64,000 nt of DNA from Berghia stephanieae (lineage: Eukaryota > Mollusca > Gastropoda > Nudibranchia > Aeolidiidae). Both the position numbers and the translations under genes were made by a program. Numbering within the stretch: the stretch's first letter is position 1; each line of letters begins with the position of its first letter. This document shows, piece by piece, positions 24,391 to 35,884 of the stretch. The notes below the pieces were generated by a model. That model did not search any database. It saw only the letters and a list, made by a program, of their open reading frames with translations, and was not told the DNA's origin. Where the stretch lies: NCBI GenBank assembly GCA_034508935.3, contig CM067445.1, positions 24,509,837 through 24,573,836 of the forward strand, given 5' to 3'.

Positions 24391-25392
24391 GTACATGGGC
24401 AGGATACTCACCGACAGGGTCGATTCTGATCAGAACAAAGTACGTGTACAAATGGATCCAAAGTTTAATAGACTCCCTATTTTAATATTATCTACCTACC
24501 GTTTCAGGTCTTAGTATAGGAGTACGATAATTATATATGACTTTATGTCGTAAGATGTTTATTGGAACAAAAAACCGACTATTATCATAAAGATTAGTTT
24601 CAAGAATAGATGCTAATCAGGTTTGAAGTGGCATCATGCTGGGTTATTAATGCCTGATCCGTGTTTACAAATACGCGTGAACATAAAAGCCCATTTGACC
24701 TGACTCAGATACATTTTTGTGGTACAAAATGCTTCCAAAGCATAACTTGAGATTACATATTTATTGATTTCATGAAAAGTGCCTCGGGTACCATTCAACT
24801 CCTTGCTCGTTTAGTGGTCTACTTATTTACCTATATATTTGTTTCCTTATTTACTGACCTATTTGCGATCTTGTTTTGATTAGACTTAGACCATAGTTGG
24901 GGTCCTGTTCCGTGAGGAAGGCGGTCGGCTGTGAGAACTATGCATTTTTTTTCTGTGAGAGATGCTATTATTTTCCTTTCTGTAAATCACTTCTTTAAAT
25001 GAGTCCGTATTAGTATTTTAAAGTATCTGAATGTCTCCCCCTTTAATGGGGAGTGATGCCTGCTTTGAGACTGAAACATGGGTAGATTGTTGCTAGGATA
25101 TCTAATCGTGTGAAATGTTTTCCCTTGAAGGCGCCTTGACCCAATATTTTTGAAGGCCTTGAACTCTCAATCAATCCAACTGCCACGTTTATTGTGTACC
25201 ACCCTCCTTATCTTAAGCGCAGAAATTACTTCAAATTATCGCTAGCCGGGGGGGGGGGGGGGGGGGGGGTTACAAAACTACAAATCTTATTTGTTTGTCT
25301 ATATATTTATTTACACAAAACTCATTTCATAAACACCAAACACCCCAAAAGATCCACTCCCATACCTCATCACTATTATTTTTTATTTCCAG
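24391..25392. other. OTUD3 intron or upstream flank
   Basis: No exon recognised. G-run at 25248-25269. I looked for a frame ending PGDG at a donor, needed for the exon before 25393, and saw none. Confidence 0.4.
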
Positions 25393-25541
25393 AAATTGCT
25401 TGTTCCGTGCACTAGGCGATCAGCTTGAAGGTCACAGTAGGAATCATTTCCGGCACAGAACATCAGTGGTCAACTTCATGAGAGAAAACAAGTCAGACTT
25501 TGAACCATTCGTAGAGGATGACATCTCATTTGATAATCACA
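25393..25541 (+). CDS. OTUD3: OTUD3 exon with catalytic Cys
   Basis: The acceptor is ttccag at 25387-25392. The first base completes a split codon (Gly of DGNC expected), then [13 protein letters not shown] follows. The catalytic Cys is the second full codon. The exon ends after one base of a codon at donor gtaagt. It aligns without gaps to human OTUD3 from the active-site Cys through FEPFVEDDI. Confidence 0.95.
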
Positions 25542-28092
25542 GTAAGTGGTCGTGTGATTCACTCAAATGATGTTGGATCCGTGACACGGAACGTGGCTTG
25601 TGGCCAGATGGATGGCAATAACTGATTTGTATCACACGTTTTGTTACCCGATGGGTTTGGTTGTAAATGAGTATGTGACTAATGGTAAAAAGAAGTGTAT
25701 TGGATGAGTATGAGTGGGAAATGGGCACCTAGCAGGCGACTCGTACTGTGCACAATGGAAAATATATTCCTCATGACTTAGTAGTTCTGAGCCATGATGC
25801 TCTGTGATCAGGCGTACTGAACCATTTAACAGATTGTAACAATTTCCAGCTTCCCTTAAACGACAGTTAATGATTACAAAGTATTCCCCGCAACAACTAA
25901 GAGATCATTCACTGCAAGATGGCATATGAGGGGTCAAAAAAATATCTGACACAACCTGGATTAGTGAGACGTCGTCTTCTTGCTTGCGTGTTGAATTTTC
26001 TACCTCTTGAACCGTCCTTGCACCTTGAACAAAACATGCTTTGACTGTGTAAATCACATTATAAATAATAAAATTGTGATAATGCTTTATACTGCAGTCA
26101 TACTTTAAAAGAAGGTCCCAATAGCTCACAGTCGATTTTCTTTTTTTTTTTGACCCAGCAGTGATTTGGGTACCTGGGTCTGTTAGATCTGGTGGAAAGA
26201 ACTTTGCAATAGACTAGCGTCTTATCTAAAGGATAGTAAGCAATTGATATAATAATATTGTCCATCTCGCGCGATAGAGTCCCGGATAAAGTCCGGCTCC
26301 GTGGTCCTGATGGATTTCAGACTTAAAAAAGGGGGTGCAGCGTTTCAAAGAACCCATCATGTAAAAGAGAGTGTGAAACCAACATTGTAATAGGATTCAA
26401 TAATCTGATGTCACGTCCGCCCAGCAACGAGCAGCTTGGTTCTAAACAAAGAAAATCGGTACTTTTTATTCTTCATGCTGGCTAGAACTTTTCACATGTC
26501 ATGTGACCAGATTGTATAAAAGTCAAAATATGATCAGATTTATAATGATTTTCTCTCTGGATACACTTTTATGCTCGTCGGAGAAGTATTTCATTAGGGC
26601 GTCCGCCATTGTTGCGATAGTTTAGAGAACCAGTTACTAATTTACGATGCGTCACTACGAGGGAAGTAACGTCACGACTGTTGAACCCAATTATAAATAA
26701 AAACTTTTTCATTTTTCACCTTCCAGTATCTCACCTCCAGAGGCTTGGTACCCATGCAGGTAACGACGCCATCGTGGCTTTCGCCAGATTACATTCCTCC
26801 ATTGTCGTTATACATCAGCTGAATGGAAAACCTCTCATGGTAAGTCATAGCCACATCATATATTCGTGTCTCATCTTGTCTAATGGACATTATGCGGGAA
26901 TGGGGAAAATGAAATGAATTGTGAAAATGATCAGAATAGGAGATGTAAACACTTGTTTGAGGTGTATCAAACAAAACCTGCTATTCTCAATGAAGGCAAG
27001 TGTTTTAACTCAAATTTTGTAAGTTAAGCCTTTTTATTCAATTTCAAGCATCAGGTTCTCTTAGTCTTTGAAACATTTAAATTTTAATCCTATGAGGCTA
27101 AAGATTAATTATAAAGATAAGAGTATTTAAGGCTCTTTTTCATTTCCGAAATGTTGATGATTGTTGCTCATTGACTCAAATATTATGATCCCGCTCTGCA
27201 AAACACTATGTCTTTGGGTAAGGCACTTTACACACACATTGCCCAAATCAACCTAGGTTTAAATGAGTGCCTGGCTATAGGCAGTAACCTATTGTAGGAG
27301 TGTTAGTTTTTTTTAAAAGGAGGGAGGGCGCCTCAAAGGCGATTGGTACTGTACGAAATGGAAATATGGTTCCATATCGTCTGCTGGAATGTTATACACT
27401 AAGCATGGTAAATCAATGGAGAATCGTTCTATAGATATTCATATTTAATTTTTATTTTTAAAAAATCAGATCCAAGGTTCAACAAATTCAACAAATCTGA
27501 CAAGACAATTCCATATCGCCTATCACAACGGGGACCACTACAGCAGTGTGAGGCGGCAAGGGGATAACACAGAGTCGCCAGCTCACATCAGGATTGAGGA
27601 TGCCCTCAATATGGACTCGTCCAAGGCTGGCACTTGTAAATTTTCACAGCACAGTAACAAGAACTCTTACCACAACCGAAATGGCTACCAGAACGGTATG
27701 GTCAGTGCTAGACGTGGATTGGAGGACATCGAACATGAAGTCATTCTGGCCACTAATTGTAGTGTAAGTTGTAAGATAAACTTTGATTCTTCCCCCTTAC
27801 TTCTTGCCCTTGTTCTTCTCCTCGCTCATCCTCCTCCTCCTCCTCTATCCTTCCTTTTCCTCCTCCTCTTACCCTTCCTTTTCTCCTCCTCCTCCTCCTC
27901 TCCTCTTTCTCCCCTTCCTCCTCCTCCTCCTCCTCCTCCTCCTCCTCCTCCTCCTCCTCCTCCTCCTCCTCTCCTTCTTCTTCTTCTTCTTCTTCTTCTT
28001 CTTCTTCTTCTTCTTCTTCTTCTTCTTCTTCTTCTTCTTCTTCTTCTTCTTCTTCTTCTTCTTCTTCTTCTTCTTCTTCTTCTTCTTCACTA

Positions 28093-28127
<35 letters not shown>

Positions 28128-28169
28128 ACTACTACTACTACTACTACTACTCTACTACTACTACTGCTG

Positions 28170-28205
<36 letters not shown>

Positions 28206-31200
28206 TACTACTATACTGCTACTACTACTACTTCTACTAGTAGTACTACTACTACTACTTCCTCCTCTTTTTCTTCTTCTTCTTTTCCCTTTTTTTCTTC
28301 CTCTTCTATTTTTTCTCTTCCTTTTCTTCGTCTGTGCTGTTCTTGATCTTTTAAAAATATATGTTGCCCTTCTTTACTACTTCCGAGTGGCTATGTTGCG
28401 TAGGTTGCGTATGGGGTTTGGACAGACATAATGGTTTGTCTTTGTTGAACTGATTGATGGTGGAAATATCAAGTGGAGAAATTTTTACAATAATCGTTAT
28501 ACATAGAATTGACATGTATTTGTTGATATGTGAATATATTCTCACGTTAAACCAAAATATTATCCATTATTGGTGTTGATTGATATTAATTGACTAATCA
28601 CTAAATAATTGACCATTGTGATTTTGCAATTTGAATTTGTTTATTTGGGGGAGGGGGGATTTTACTTAAGTAAATGATTAGATAATCAAAGGCCATGTCA
28701 TGTAAGGCGCTGTTACAAAACAAAAAGGCATCTTTTTGAAAACGTCTATACCTCTTTGTTTGCTCATTATACTATCAGTGACCAGCCCCTATACTTGTGG
28801 TCTTTGGTGCATTAATTTTGCTGATGGAAGTATAAGCTTTCACTTTTCGATAGATTTTTAGGGCGACAGGACATAAAATAAAGTGTAAATGCACATTATG
28901 TATCCAGTACTGACCGTCTGTTTGACTTTTCTATCAGGACATTGAACGAGTGAGGGAGAGCCTGATGGAATGTGATTATGATGTGGACTTGGCTATTGCT
29001 GACATCCTTCAACAGCTGGAGTTATGTGATGGGAAAGAAGGTAAATAAAATGATTGGATATTATTTTTTGATCAATGTCACATACGCCAGATTATGAGAA
29101 AGGTTAGTCAAAATGGGGATGACAGTAATGATTATGAAAGCTTTGGTAATGATGATGATGATGATGATAAGAAGGACAAGGGACAAGAAGGAAAAGTGAG
29201 GGGGAGTGGGAGAAGATTAATGATGATCATGCTCATGAATGTTATTAACAAGGACTGCGACAATGATTGATAACAATTTCATAATGATGCTGATATTAGA
29301 CCAAGAATTCTTTTTGTTTCACAGTGAAAATGTATTTAAAGGTTTTGAGTAGTTAATAATCGTTAAGCTGTCCCACCTCAATTCATTCACCATGGAAAAT
29401 GACTTCTGTCTCAATCTTTTATTATGTCTTGATGATGCCAAAATCGAAATTGAAGTTTCAAAAATCAAATTTATTTTTAGAAGCCATATTTGGATTGGTG
29501 CTCGAGTAATTTCGGACGCGATATTTTGGATATTTCTAGTGTTAATTACAAAAACACTAGTAAAAATTATCTAAGTGACAAATTATGGAGCAGCCACTGA
29601 TAAAGATCCAAAAATGTGTGTATGAAATCGTGCTTGTCTGATTGTTTGGGATGGTTTCTTTTCTTGTATTTTTAGTTCCTGCTTTATCTGGCATTGTTTC
29701 ATACACAATTTTTTAAGATTTTTTTTTTTAAATTCATCTTTTAAAGCATTTTTTAAAAAATTCCCCAGACTCTGCATCTTTAGCATCCCAGCACAATTCC
29801 TCAGACAGCGGCATCTGCCCAAATTCTCCCACCCTGTCTTCCAACACTGTCACATCCAATGGTGATGATGCCATCGACAGTAACAACAACAGTAACAACA
29901 CTAACGAGGGTGAAAAAACCCTGCAAGTGTCCTCAAAAACAGAAACGGCTCCTCATCCTCAAATGGCAAAGGTCACAAAGTTCACTTCAGGGAGGACAGC
30001 TATGGTGGCAGCTCCGGTTACGGATCAATGAGCAGCAACACAGGAGCTAAACCCAAAATGGTAATTTTTAAATGACTGTATTTTTGTGGGCATATGCCTC
30101 CAGACAGTGATATAATGAATGGGGAGCATAGAAAGTGCTTCTCTTAATCATATTTTTTAAAGTTTTTTTTTTTTTCATGGTGTTATGTAATGTAATTAAA
30201 CTCAATTAGAGAGGAACCTGTAAGTGATGCAAGAAAATTGGTGGGCGGAAATATCTGTAGTCATTTCTCGCCTCACCTTAGTGATCACAGACCTGACAAC
30301 TATCACAAGAAAACCTTATTATTTTATGAAGTATTATTTGAAATTGTTTTGTTTTGTTTTTTGTACCAATTAAGTAAATCAGATTTCTATAGGTTTCTCT
30401 GCATATCAAGAACCGCTGGTCCAAATATTAGAAATAGATAAAATATGATACAATGACATTCACCAAACCAATGAAAGAAGTTATACTGTGATTTTCCATG
30501 TTCCAACAAAGTAAATGGTAAAGATTGTTATGATAATACAACAATATTAAATGTTAATAATTAGTGATATTGATACGTATGATAATGACAAAGAAATTGA
30601 TGATGATGATGATGATGATAATGTTGATAATCATGATGAAATGAAGAAGAAGAAGAAGAAGAAGAAGAAGAAGAAGAAGAAGAACATAACCAAATTTGGA
30701 GATTTGTGTGTAATCTTTTATCAATTGTGGAAATTTTATTGTGGCTTATCTGATTGAGCCGAAATTTGGTTTTATAGGCGCATTCTTAGAATCTCATGGA
30801 AAGATAAAATAAAAAACGAGGAGGTATTAAAAGAAATTGGAGTACGACCAACTTTGGTAAACACCATCAGAAAAAGACAGTTGAAATTTCTCGGACATAT
30901 TTACAGAAAAAAACGGAATTGAAAAGATTGTACTTACGGGTAAAATTACTGGGAAGAAAAGAAGAGGGAGACAGAGGATAGATTAGATTGACAATCTGAA
31001 CGGATGGATTGGTGGAGGAGGAACAGGAATCGAGCTGTTGAGAAGATCTGAGGACAGATATGGTTGGAGGGACATGATCGCCGATGTCTGCAACAGGCCT
31101 GGCACTTGATGATGATGATCTGATTGAAAGGGACATTTTTTTTTTTCATCACAACCACTACCACCCTGTTCGTCTTCTCCCAAGCACTCCCTTTTTTCAT

Positions 31201-31586
31201 GCCAAGTTTGTCTTCCCTGTAATTATATCGTGGACACCAGATGAATATAATAAGTGGCTAGTTTTCAAACCTGCTTTTTTTCCCCCTCCTTTTTCCACTT
31301 TACTTTGTTCATTTGGTCAAGGTTTATGTAATAGTGACGCACATTCAAGTGAAATTAGGATAGGGGAGATAATCCAGCGATAACTTGCGTCATCAAGTTT
31401 TCGACCTAGCTGTACTTGATTTTAAAAAGCCTCTAATTATGACGGAGCTGCTATTACCTTTCTAAATATGACTACTTTACTGAAGGTGATGACAGTAATG
31501 ATAGAATGATGATGATGATATTAATAATAATGATGATATTAATAATAATAATCATAATAATAATGATGATGATGATATAATAAATC

Positions 31587-31629
<43 letters not shown>

Positions 31630-32622
31630 TAATAATAATATTAGGATTAAGGTGTGCGTGGACATGTATTGTACAGTTGAAATTGTATTTTTCGTTGTCA
31701 AATACTTCTTTAAAAAGGAAACAAAAAATACAAAAGTTTGCTACCAATAATGATAATTTGCTTGTTTAGTTTCTTTTTAGAAATTTGCTATGAATGACAT
31801 AATTAGATTGTATCGGTTTAGTTTAGGAGACATGTGCAAATTGACCACATTAGCCACCAAGTTTTTCTTATCAATTAAAATAATTCAATTTTTTAAATAT
31901 TCTTCACAATGACAACAGCACAAAGACACACCAAAATACAATTAATAAATGTGACCCGCCCTGACAAAGTGGTATTATGTCAGGATGGACTAGATGCCGG
32001 AAATAGAATTTATAGCTACAATTATGTAATTAACAAAAAAGCAATATATCATCTTTAAAAAAGATCGAAATAGCAAACACGGAACATTTCAGGCTCAAAA
32101 CCCTTCTTCAGCCAACCATAAAAATATAACTATATTAATAAAATAAAATAGATCAGCGACTAAATATTTAGTGGGTCACAGATAAATCATTTGAAAATTT
32201 GGTAAACAAAAAATTCCTTGCTTTCTATTTATTTTTTTCTTCCTGTTAATTAATTTGTCCTGAGGTGTTCCCAATTTAACCAATGAATTGACAGATTTAT
32301 ACTTCATTCTTTTGTTTTTCACGGCTGACTTTATTTCTAGTTTTTAAGCACATTTAAAACCTTTGGTGTGTGAAAACGGAATTTGAAATAACTAATTTCA
32401 CTGTGTTTATTTGTCTCCTTTCTACAGATGTCTGACCGCAAAACAAAAGAAATGAAAAAGCAGGAGAAGAAGAGAAGAGCAGAAGAAGCCAAGAGACAAA
32501 AGCATTTAAAGGCACTTCAGGGTAACAGCAACACTAATAACAGCAATGGCATACCTCATCACCCAGATGTAAGGGATGTGACAGTTGTTGCATTTCAAGA
32601 TGGAAAGATGACAAAAATTTAA
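25393..32622 (+). CDS. OTUD3: OTUD3, OTU domain deubiquitinase (six exons, 5' incomplete)
   Basis: Spliced gene with exons 25393-25541, 26727-26839, 27470-27763, 28938-29040, 29769-30060 and 32428-32622. The conceptual protein matches vertebrate OTUD3 from its catalytic Cys onward: [45 protein letters not shown], and the catalytic-His block HYSSVRR. A UBA-like helix segment ([20 protein letters not shown]) and a basic Lys/Glu-rich tail follow, ending [14 protein letters not shown] much as human OTUD3 ends. The family removes ubiquitin; human OTUD3 prefers K6/K11 chains and acts on PTEN. All junctions are GT-AG and phases agree, except for a frame problem in the fifth exon. The start codon and the Asp of the DGNC motif are encoded upstream and I could not find them. 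Its convergent neighbour is RNF207. Confidence 0.93.
26145..26320 (+). repeat. Repeat D copy (OTUD3 intron)
   Basis: CCAGCAGTGATTTGGGTACC, TGGGTCTGTTAGATCTGGTG, AGAACTTTGCAATAGACTAG, then GTCCGGCTCCGTGG. Three copies in this window, all on +. SINE-like in length, but no clear Pol III boxes. Confidence 0.7.
26727..26839 (+). CDS. OTUD3: OTUD3 exon, middle of OTU fold
   Basis: Acceptor ttccag, donor gtaagt after ATG. It encodes [19 protein letters not shown] and then [19 protein letters not shown], aligning with human [18 protein letters not shown] and VVIHQLN. The phase enters with two bases and leaves at 0. Confidence 0.95.
27185..27310 (+). repeat. Repeat E copy (OTUD3 intron)
   Basis: ATGTCTTTGGGTAAGGCACT followed by ACACACATTGCCCAAATC and GAGTGCCTGGCTATAGGC. 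It resembles a second copy at 56880; such 'TTTGGGTAAGGCACT' repeats are common in marine invertebrates. Confidence 0.6.
27470..27763 (+). CDS. OTUD3: OTUD3 exon with catalytic His
   Basis: 98 codons in phase 0, acceptor aaatcag, donor gtaagt. It carries [20 protein letters not shown]; the His of HYSSVR matches the catalytic His of the OTU triad. The second half is a lineage-specific Asn/Ser-rich linker running to [12 protein letters not shown], which lines up with NATGCS before the human UBA-like segment. Confidence 0.95.
27822..28265. repeat. Compound (CCT)n-(CTT)n-(ACT)n in OTUD3 intron
   Basis: CCT units to ~27970, CTT units 27975-28088, then ACT units with GCT interruptions. Pyrimidine-only for about 270 bp on the coding strand. 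Confidence 0.97.
28938..29040 (+). CDS. OTUD3: OTUD3 exon, UBA-like segment
   Basis: Encodes [20 protein letters not shown] followed by [14 protein letters not shown], a short three-helix UBA-like segment as in human OTUD3 (FNLIVQNLEAENYNIESAI). Acceptor tatcag. The donor gtaaat follows one base of a split codon. Confidence 0.92.
29769..30060 (+). CDS. OTUD3: OTUD3 exon, Ser/Asn-rich linker, with a frame discontinuity
   Basis: From acceptor ccccag the incoming frame reads [20 protein letters not shown] and on to NTNEGEK, then reaches TGA at 30029-30031. The exon end at the good donor 30061 (gtaatt) is in a different frame, reading [19 protein letters not shown] and then [19 protein letters not shown], which joins the last exon naturally. 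That second frame has a stop at 29911-29913, so the switch must lie between 29911 and 30029. A one-base slip in the A-runs at 29913-29918 or 29936-29940 would explain it. So would a weaker donor at 29972, which keeps the first frame and leaves PHPQMAK before the last exon. Confidence 0.8.
30600..30683. repeat. (GAT)n and (GAA)n
   Basis: Short GAT run then GAA/AAG units at 30641-30683, in the last OTUD3 intron. Confidence 0.9.
30769..31130 (+). mobile_element. LINE 3' fragment in an OTUD3 intron
   Basis: Encodes [20 protein letters not shown] then [15 protein letters not shown], followed after decay by KKRRGRQR and [19 protein letters not shown], the usual LINE C-terminal tail. It ends with a short (GAT)n run after CTGGCACTT. 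Several in-frame stops; a dead fragment on the OTUD3 strand. Confidence 0.75.
31497..31640. repeat. (GAT)n and (AAT)n
   Basis: Imperfect GAT/AAT units in the last OTUD3 intron. Confidence 0.9.
32428..32622 (+). CDS. OTUD3: OTUD3 terminal exon
   Basis: Acceptor tctacag. It encodes a strongly basic helix ([20 protein letters not shown], then [12 protein letters not shown]) and ends [14 protein letters not shown] with TAA. The human protein has the same layout: KKKRQEERHRHKAL, then TLVKTFAALNI at the C terminus. Confidence 0.93.
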   Translation: MSDRKTKEMKKQEKKRRAEEAKRQKHLKALQGNSNTNNSNGIPHHPDVRDVTVVAFQDGKMTKI

Positions 32623-33885
32623 ATATGTTTAATTATATGTCACACTTCAACATTCAAAGACCACAAATAGAACGATTCATTCATCAAATTTTCTGTTGAA
32701 AATATCACAAAGAAATAAACATTGAATGGTGTATCTTTTAAAGTGATCAAAGTTTCCACATATTTGTTGCATTTCAAGATGGAGAAATTTTAACTAAAAC
32801 TTGGATGTGGTCACATTAATTTAAGTGTGGAAGAAAACATTTTTTTAAAAACCCTTAAATATATGGAGAGAATGACAGTGGTAAATGATACATATTGTGT
32901 AATACAATAGACACAAAGTGCAAGTATTTCTTCCCTATAAATTTTGGAGTGATATTCCTCATCCTAACAGCACGTAATGTGTTATGGCACAGCGACACAG
33001 GAGCTACTTACTACATTGCATACCTCAATGACAAATCATCTATTTAGATTTGGCAGGAACTGTATTTTACTTCTTGGAACGTCTTACAATTTACAACATT
33101 CCGAAAAAGAAAATTTATTATAGTATGGAATCTGTTGCCTTGGATTAAAATCTAAATGTTCTTGGAAGCTCAGGACTGCCAATACCAGCATTTCACATCC
33201 AGATGGTTGTTTGAATTTTCCAAAGGAGTCTCACTCTACTGGGATGTATTTTGGAGGAGGATCTATTTTTTTCTTTGTTGTTGTTGATTTCATTGCTAAT
33301 TTTAAAATACTTTTTTTTTGTTTTGGTTTATTTTTGTTTTGTTTTTTTTATTTTAATCAGTGATATAGTTAAGAAAATCTGTGATCTTTAAGCCTCTGCC
33401 AATAATTAAAAGGGATGTTTTGATATAAGGTGGCAGTGCAGTGTTATTTGGTTCTTTACAATTATTTTGTTTTTTGCACAGAGTGTCTACTTAAATTTGA
33501 CTATGTGTCTAATTGAATTGTCAAATGTGATAAGATTTCCTTTGCGATTGAAACACAACAGCAACTAACTTTGCAAGTTTAAGAATTTTGTATTTATCAG
33601 TGCTTGTTATATAGAAAGAACAATTTGTAATGATGTTTTAAATGATCACTTTTTTTTTTTTTTTTTTGAAGTTTTGTTAAAATTGAAGACAGCACTAATG
33701 CAGAGTACAAAGGAGATAGAAACTGGAAGAAACAAATTGGTCTTTCTTTCACGGACAATCAACCTGATCCAAGACTTACTGGCCATTTTGCCTTGTCAAA
33801 ATGAGGTTTGTGTAAAGGTAGTGAATATTGTTTAACATCATAGAGCTTTCCAATTAAAGGCAGATCCCAGGTGAAGTTGAGATTT

Positions 33886-34050
33886 TTTCTGACCCTCTGT
33901 CTATCCAGCAGTGGATAGCTGGGTCTGTAAGATCTGGTGGAAAGTACTTTGCAATAGACTAGCATCCTATCCAAAGGGTGGCAAGCAATTGCTATCATCT
34001 GTTTCACGCTATAGCCACCAGGATTAACTCCGGCTCCACGGGTCTAAAAT
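33886..34050 (+). repeat. Repeat D copy
   Basis: CAGCAGTGGATAGCTGGGTC, GATCTGGTGGAAAGTACTTT, GCAATAGACTAGCATCCTAT, then ACTCCGGCTCCACGGG. Confidence 0.7.
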
Positions 34051-34698
34051 GATTTTGAAGTATAACGATATCTTTAAGACACTGACATGATATTTATTTT
34101 TAAGGTAAAGTTGTCAAGCTTCTAGCAAATGACCCAAAAGACAAACAAAGCCAATATAATCAGAAGTAACAATGGTGAGCAATTGGAGGATTATAATAAA
34201 AGGATTCCTGAAATTTTGAACTAGTTACCAATGCAGTGCTCCAGGATGCACGACGCAAAAGTCTGTCAAATTTGATAAAGATATCATGTGGACACATTTG
34301 TTTGAAATGTCACACTTTGCACTTGCTGCAGTTGTAACGCAATGTTATAAAATTTTAATTCTTGTTGTGCTTTAATCATTATGGACACATGCATCTCATA
34401 TTTATTATAACTTATATAATGCTTGTTTAAATTGATTGTTTTGAATTTATTCCAACTAATAAGTTGTCTGGTTAACTTCTATATTGAATTTATTTTATGA
34501 ATTGATAAAAGGTGTAGGCCCTATACGTAAGGTATGTTTTGCCAGGACAGTTTATAATGAATACATCAAGCACATAACTCGTGTGCCAAACCATCACATG
34601 TATGACTACTTGTATAGGAGGCATTTTAGTGTCTTTACATTAATATGATTTCTTGCGCAAAATAGTGAGAACAGCACACTCTTTTGAAAGGAAAAATC

Positions 34699-34702
<4 letters not shown>

Positions 34703-34788
<86 letters not shown>
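34703..34788. repeat. (TA)n microsatellite
   Basis: About 43 TA units. Confidence 0.97.
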
Positions 34789-34793
<5 letters not shown>

Positions 34794-35884
34794 GCTTTTA
34801 ACTACTGATTCAATTTAACATTTATTTTTAGTTGAAACTCAAAGAATGATTTAGGATATGGCCCATCCGCAGATAGTTGAACGCCGGCAATTATTTTCAT
34901 CATATTCCTCAGTGCACTTGTGTTGCTAAAATTAAATGTGTTATTGCAACCGATGCTTTAAAAAATGAGAATATTGGACCGCTATATGTTTGTGATGTGT
35001 TGCCCTTTACTTAAAAAGACATTTTGGAATATGCATAACTTTAAAGAGAAGTTATTTTATTCATTTTGATATAAGGAGGGTAAAAATGGTACAAGTACAA
35101 ACATAGAGTTGATTAGCAGTTTATACTTCAAGGCTTGTTTGGATGTTATTTTTTCTTGGCTTTTTTTTTTAACCTTATAAGTCTCAGTGTCTGAAGCAAT
35201 CTGTGGAGATTGTGCAAAATAGAACTGGTACTTTTGTAATATTACATTTAAGATACATTGTTCTTGTTTTTTACCAAAGCTTTCATAAACAACGTGATGT
35301 TTAGTATTAAGTTCTAATTACTTTTGGGAATTTTAACAAATTTCATTTTGTTGTCATTATAAGTGCCTTTTGCTAAGTGTTATTATATTCTGTTGATGAT
35401 TTATTTTCCTCGATTTTGTAAAAAACAAACTGTTCTCTTTTGTTTTATTGTTTTCTGTTTTATTTGTATTTTTTTTTCTAGTTGTTAAATGAACTAAAAT
35501 ATAAAATTTCACTTATCGGGTGTGTAATCATACTAATATAAACGCATAGTAGGCTCATCACCTGGCTGTGCTTTGTAAATATTATAAAACATTTATTCCT
35601 ATCAAATTAAAAAGTGATTCAAAATGAAAAATGTGCTTAGAATGTTTATAATGTTATAAGATATTGTTGACACATGCTGTACTTACTTGTAGCTTTTCGT
35701 TTGTTTTTATTTTTTGTTTTTTTTATAAAGCACTGCGTAAGTTGAATTGAAAACTTTCAAAAATGTTGGCTGCTGTCAAGCTGTCTTTACTCCACCTACC
35801 TAGTGATTTCCGTTTAAATTAAAATGTTACTTTTCTGTTGTTACATATTATTTTGCTCAACCTTTTATTTCAAAAGAAAATAAA

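Larger units (their letters stand above)
32623..35884 (+). other. Probable OTUD3 3' UTR and flank
   Basis: No coding signal. AATAAA signals are at 32714-32719 (short form) and 35879-35884 (long form). The stretch is AT-rich and holds a repeat D copy at 33886-34050 and a long (TA)n at 34703-34788. How far the UTR runs is inference. Confidence 0.4.

Noticed and set aside
27548-28346. Long frames of Leu, Phe, Tyr or Lys runs
   Set aside because: Only the first part (to 27763) is a real OTUD3 exon; the rest reads through the intronic CCT/CTT/ACT array.
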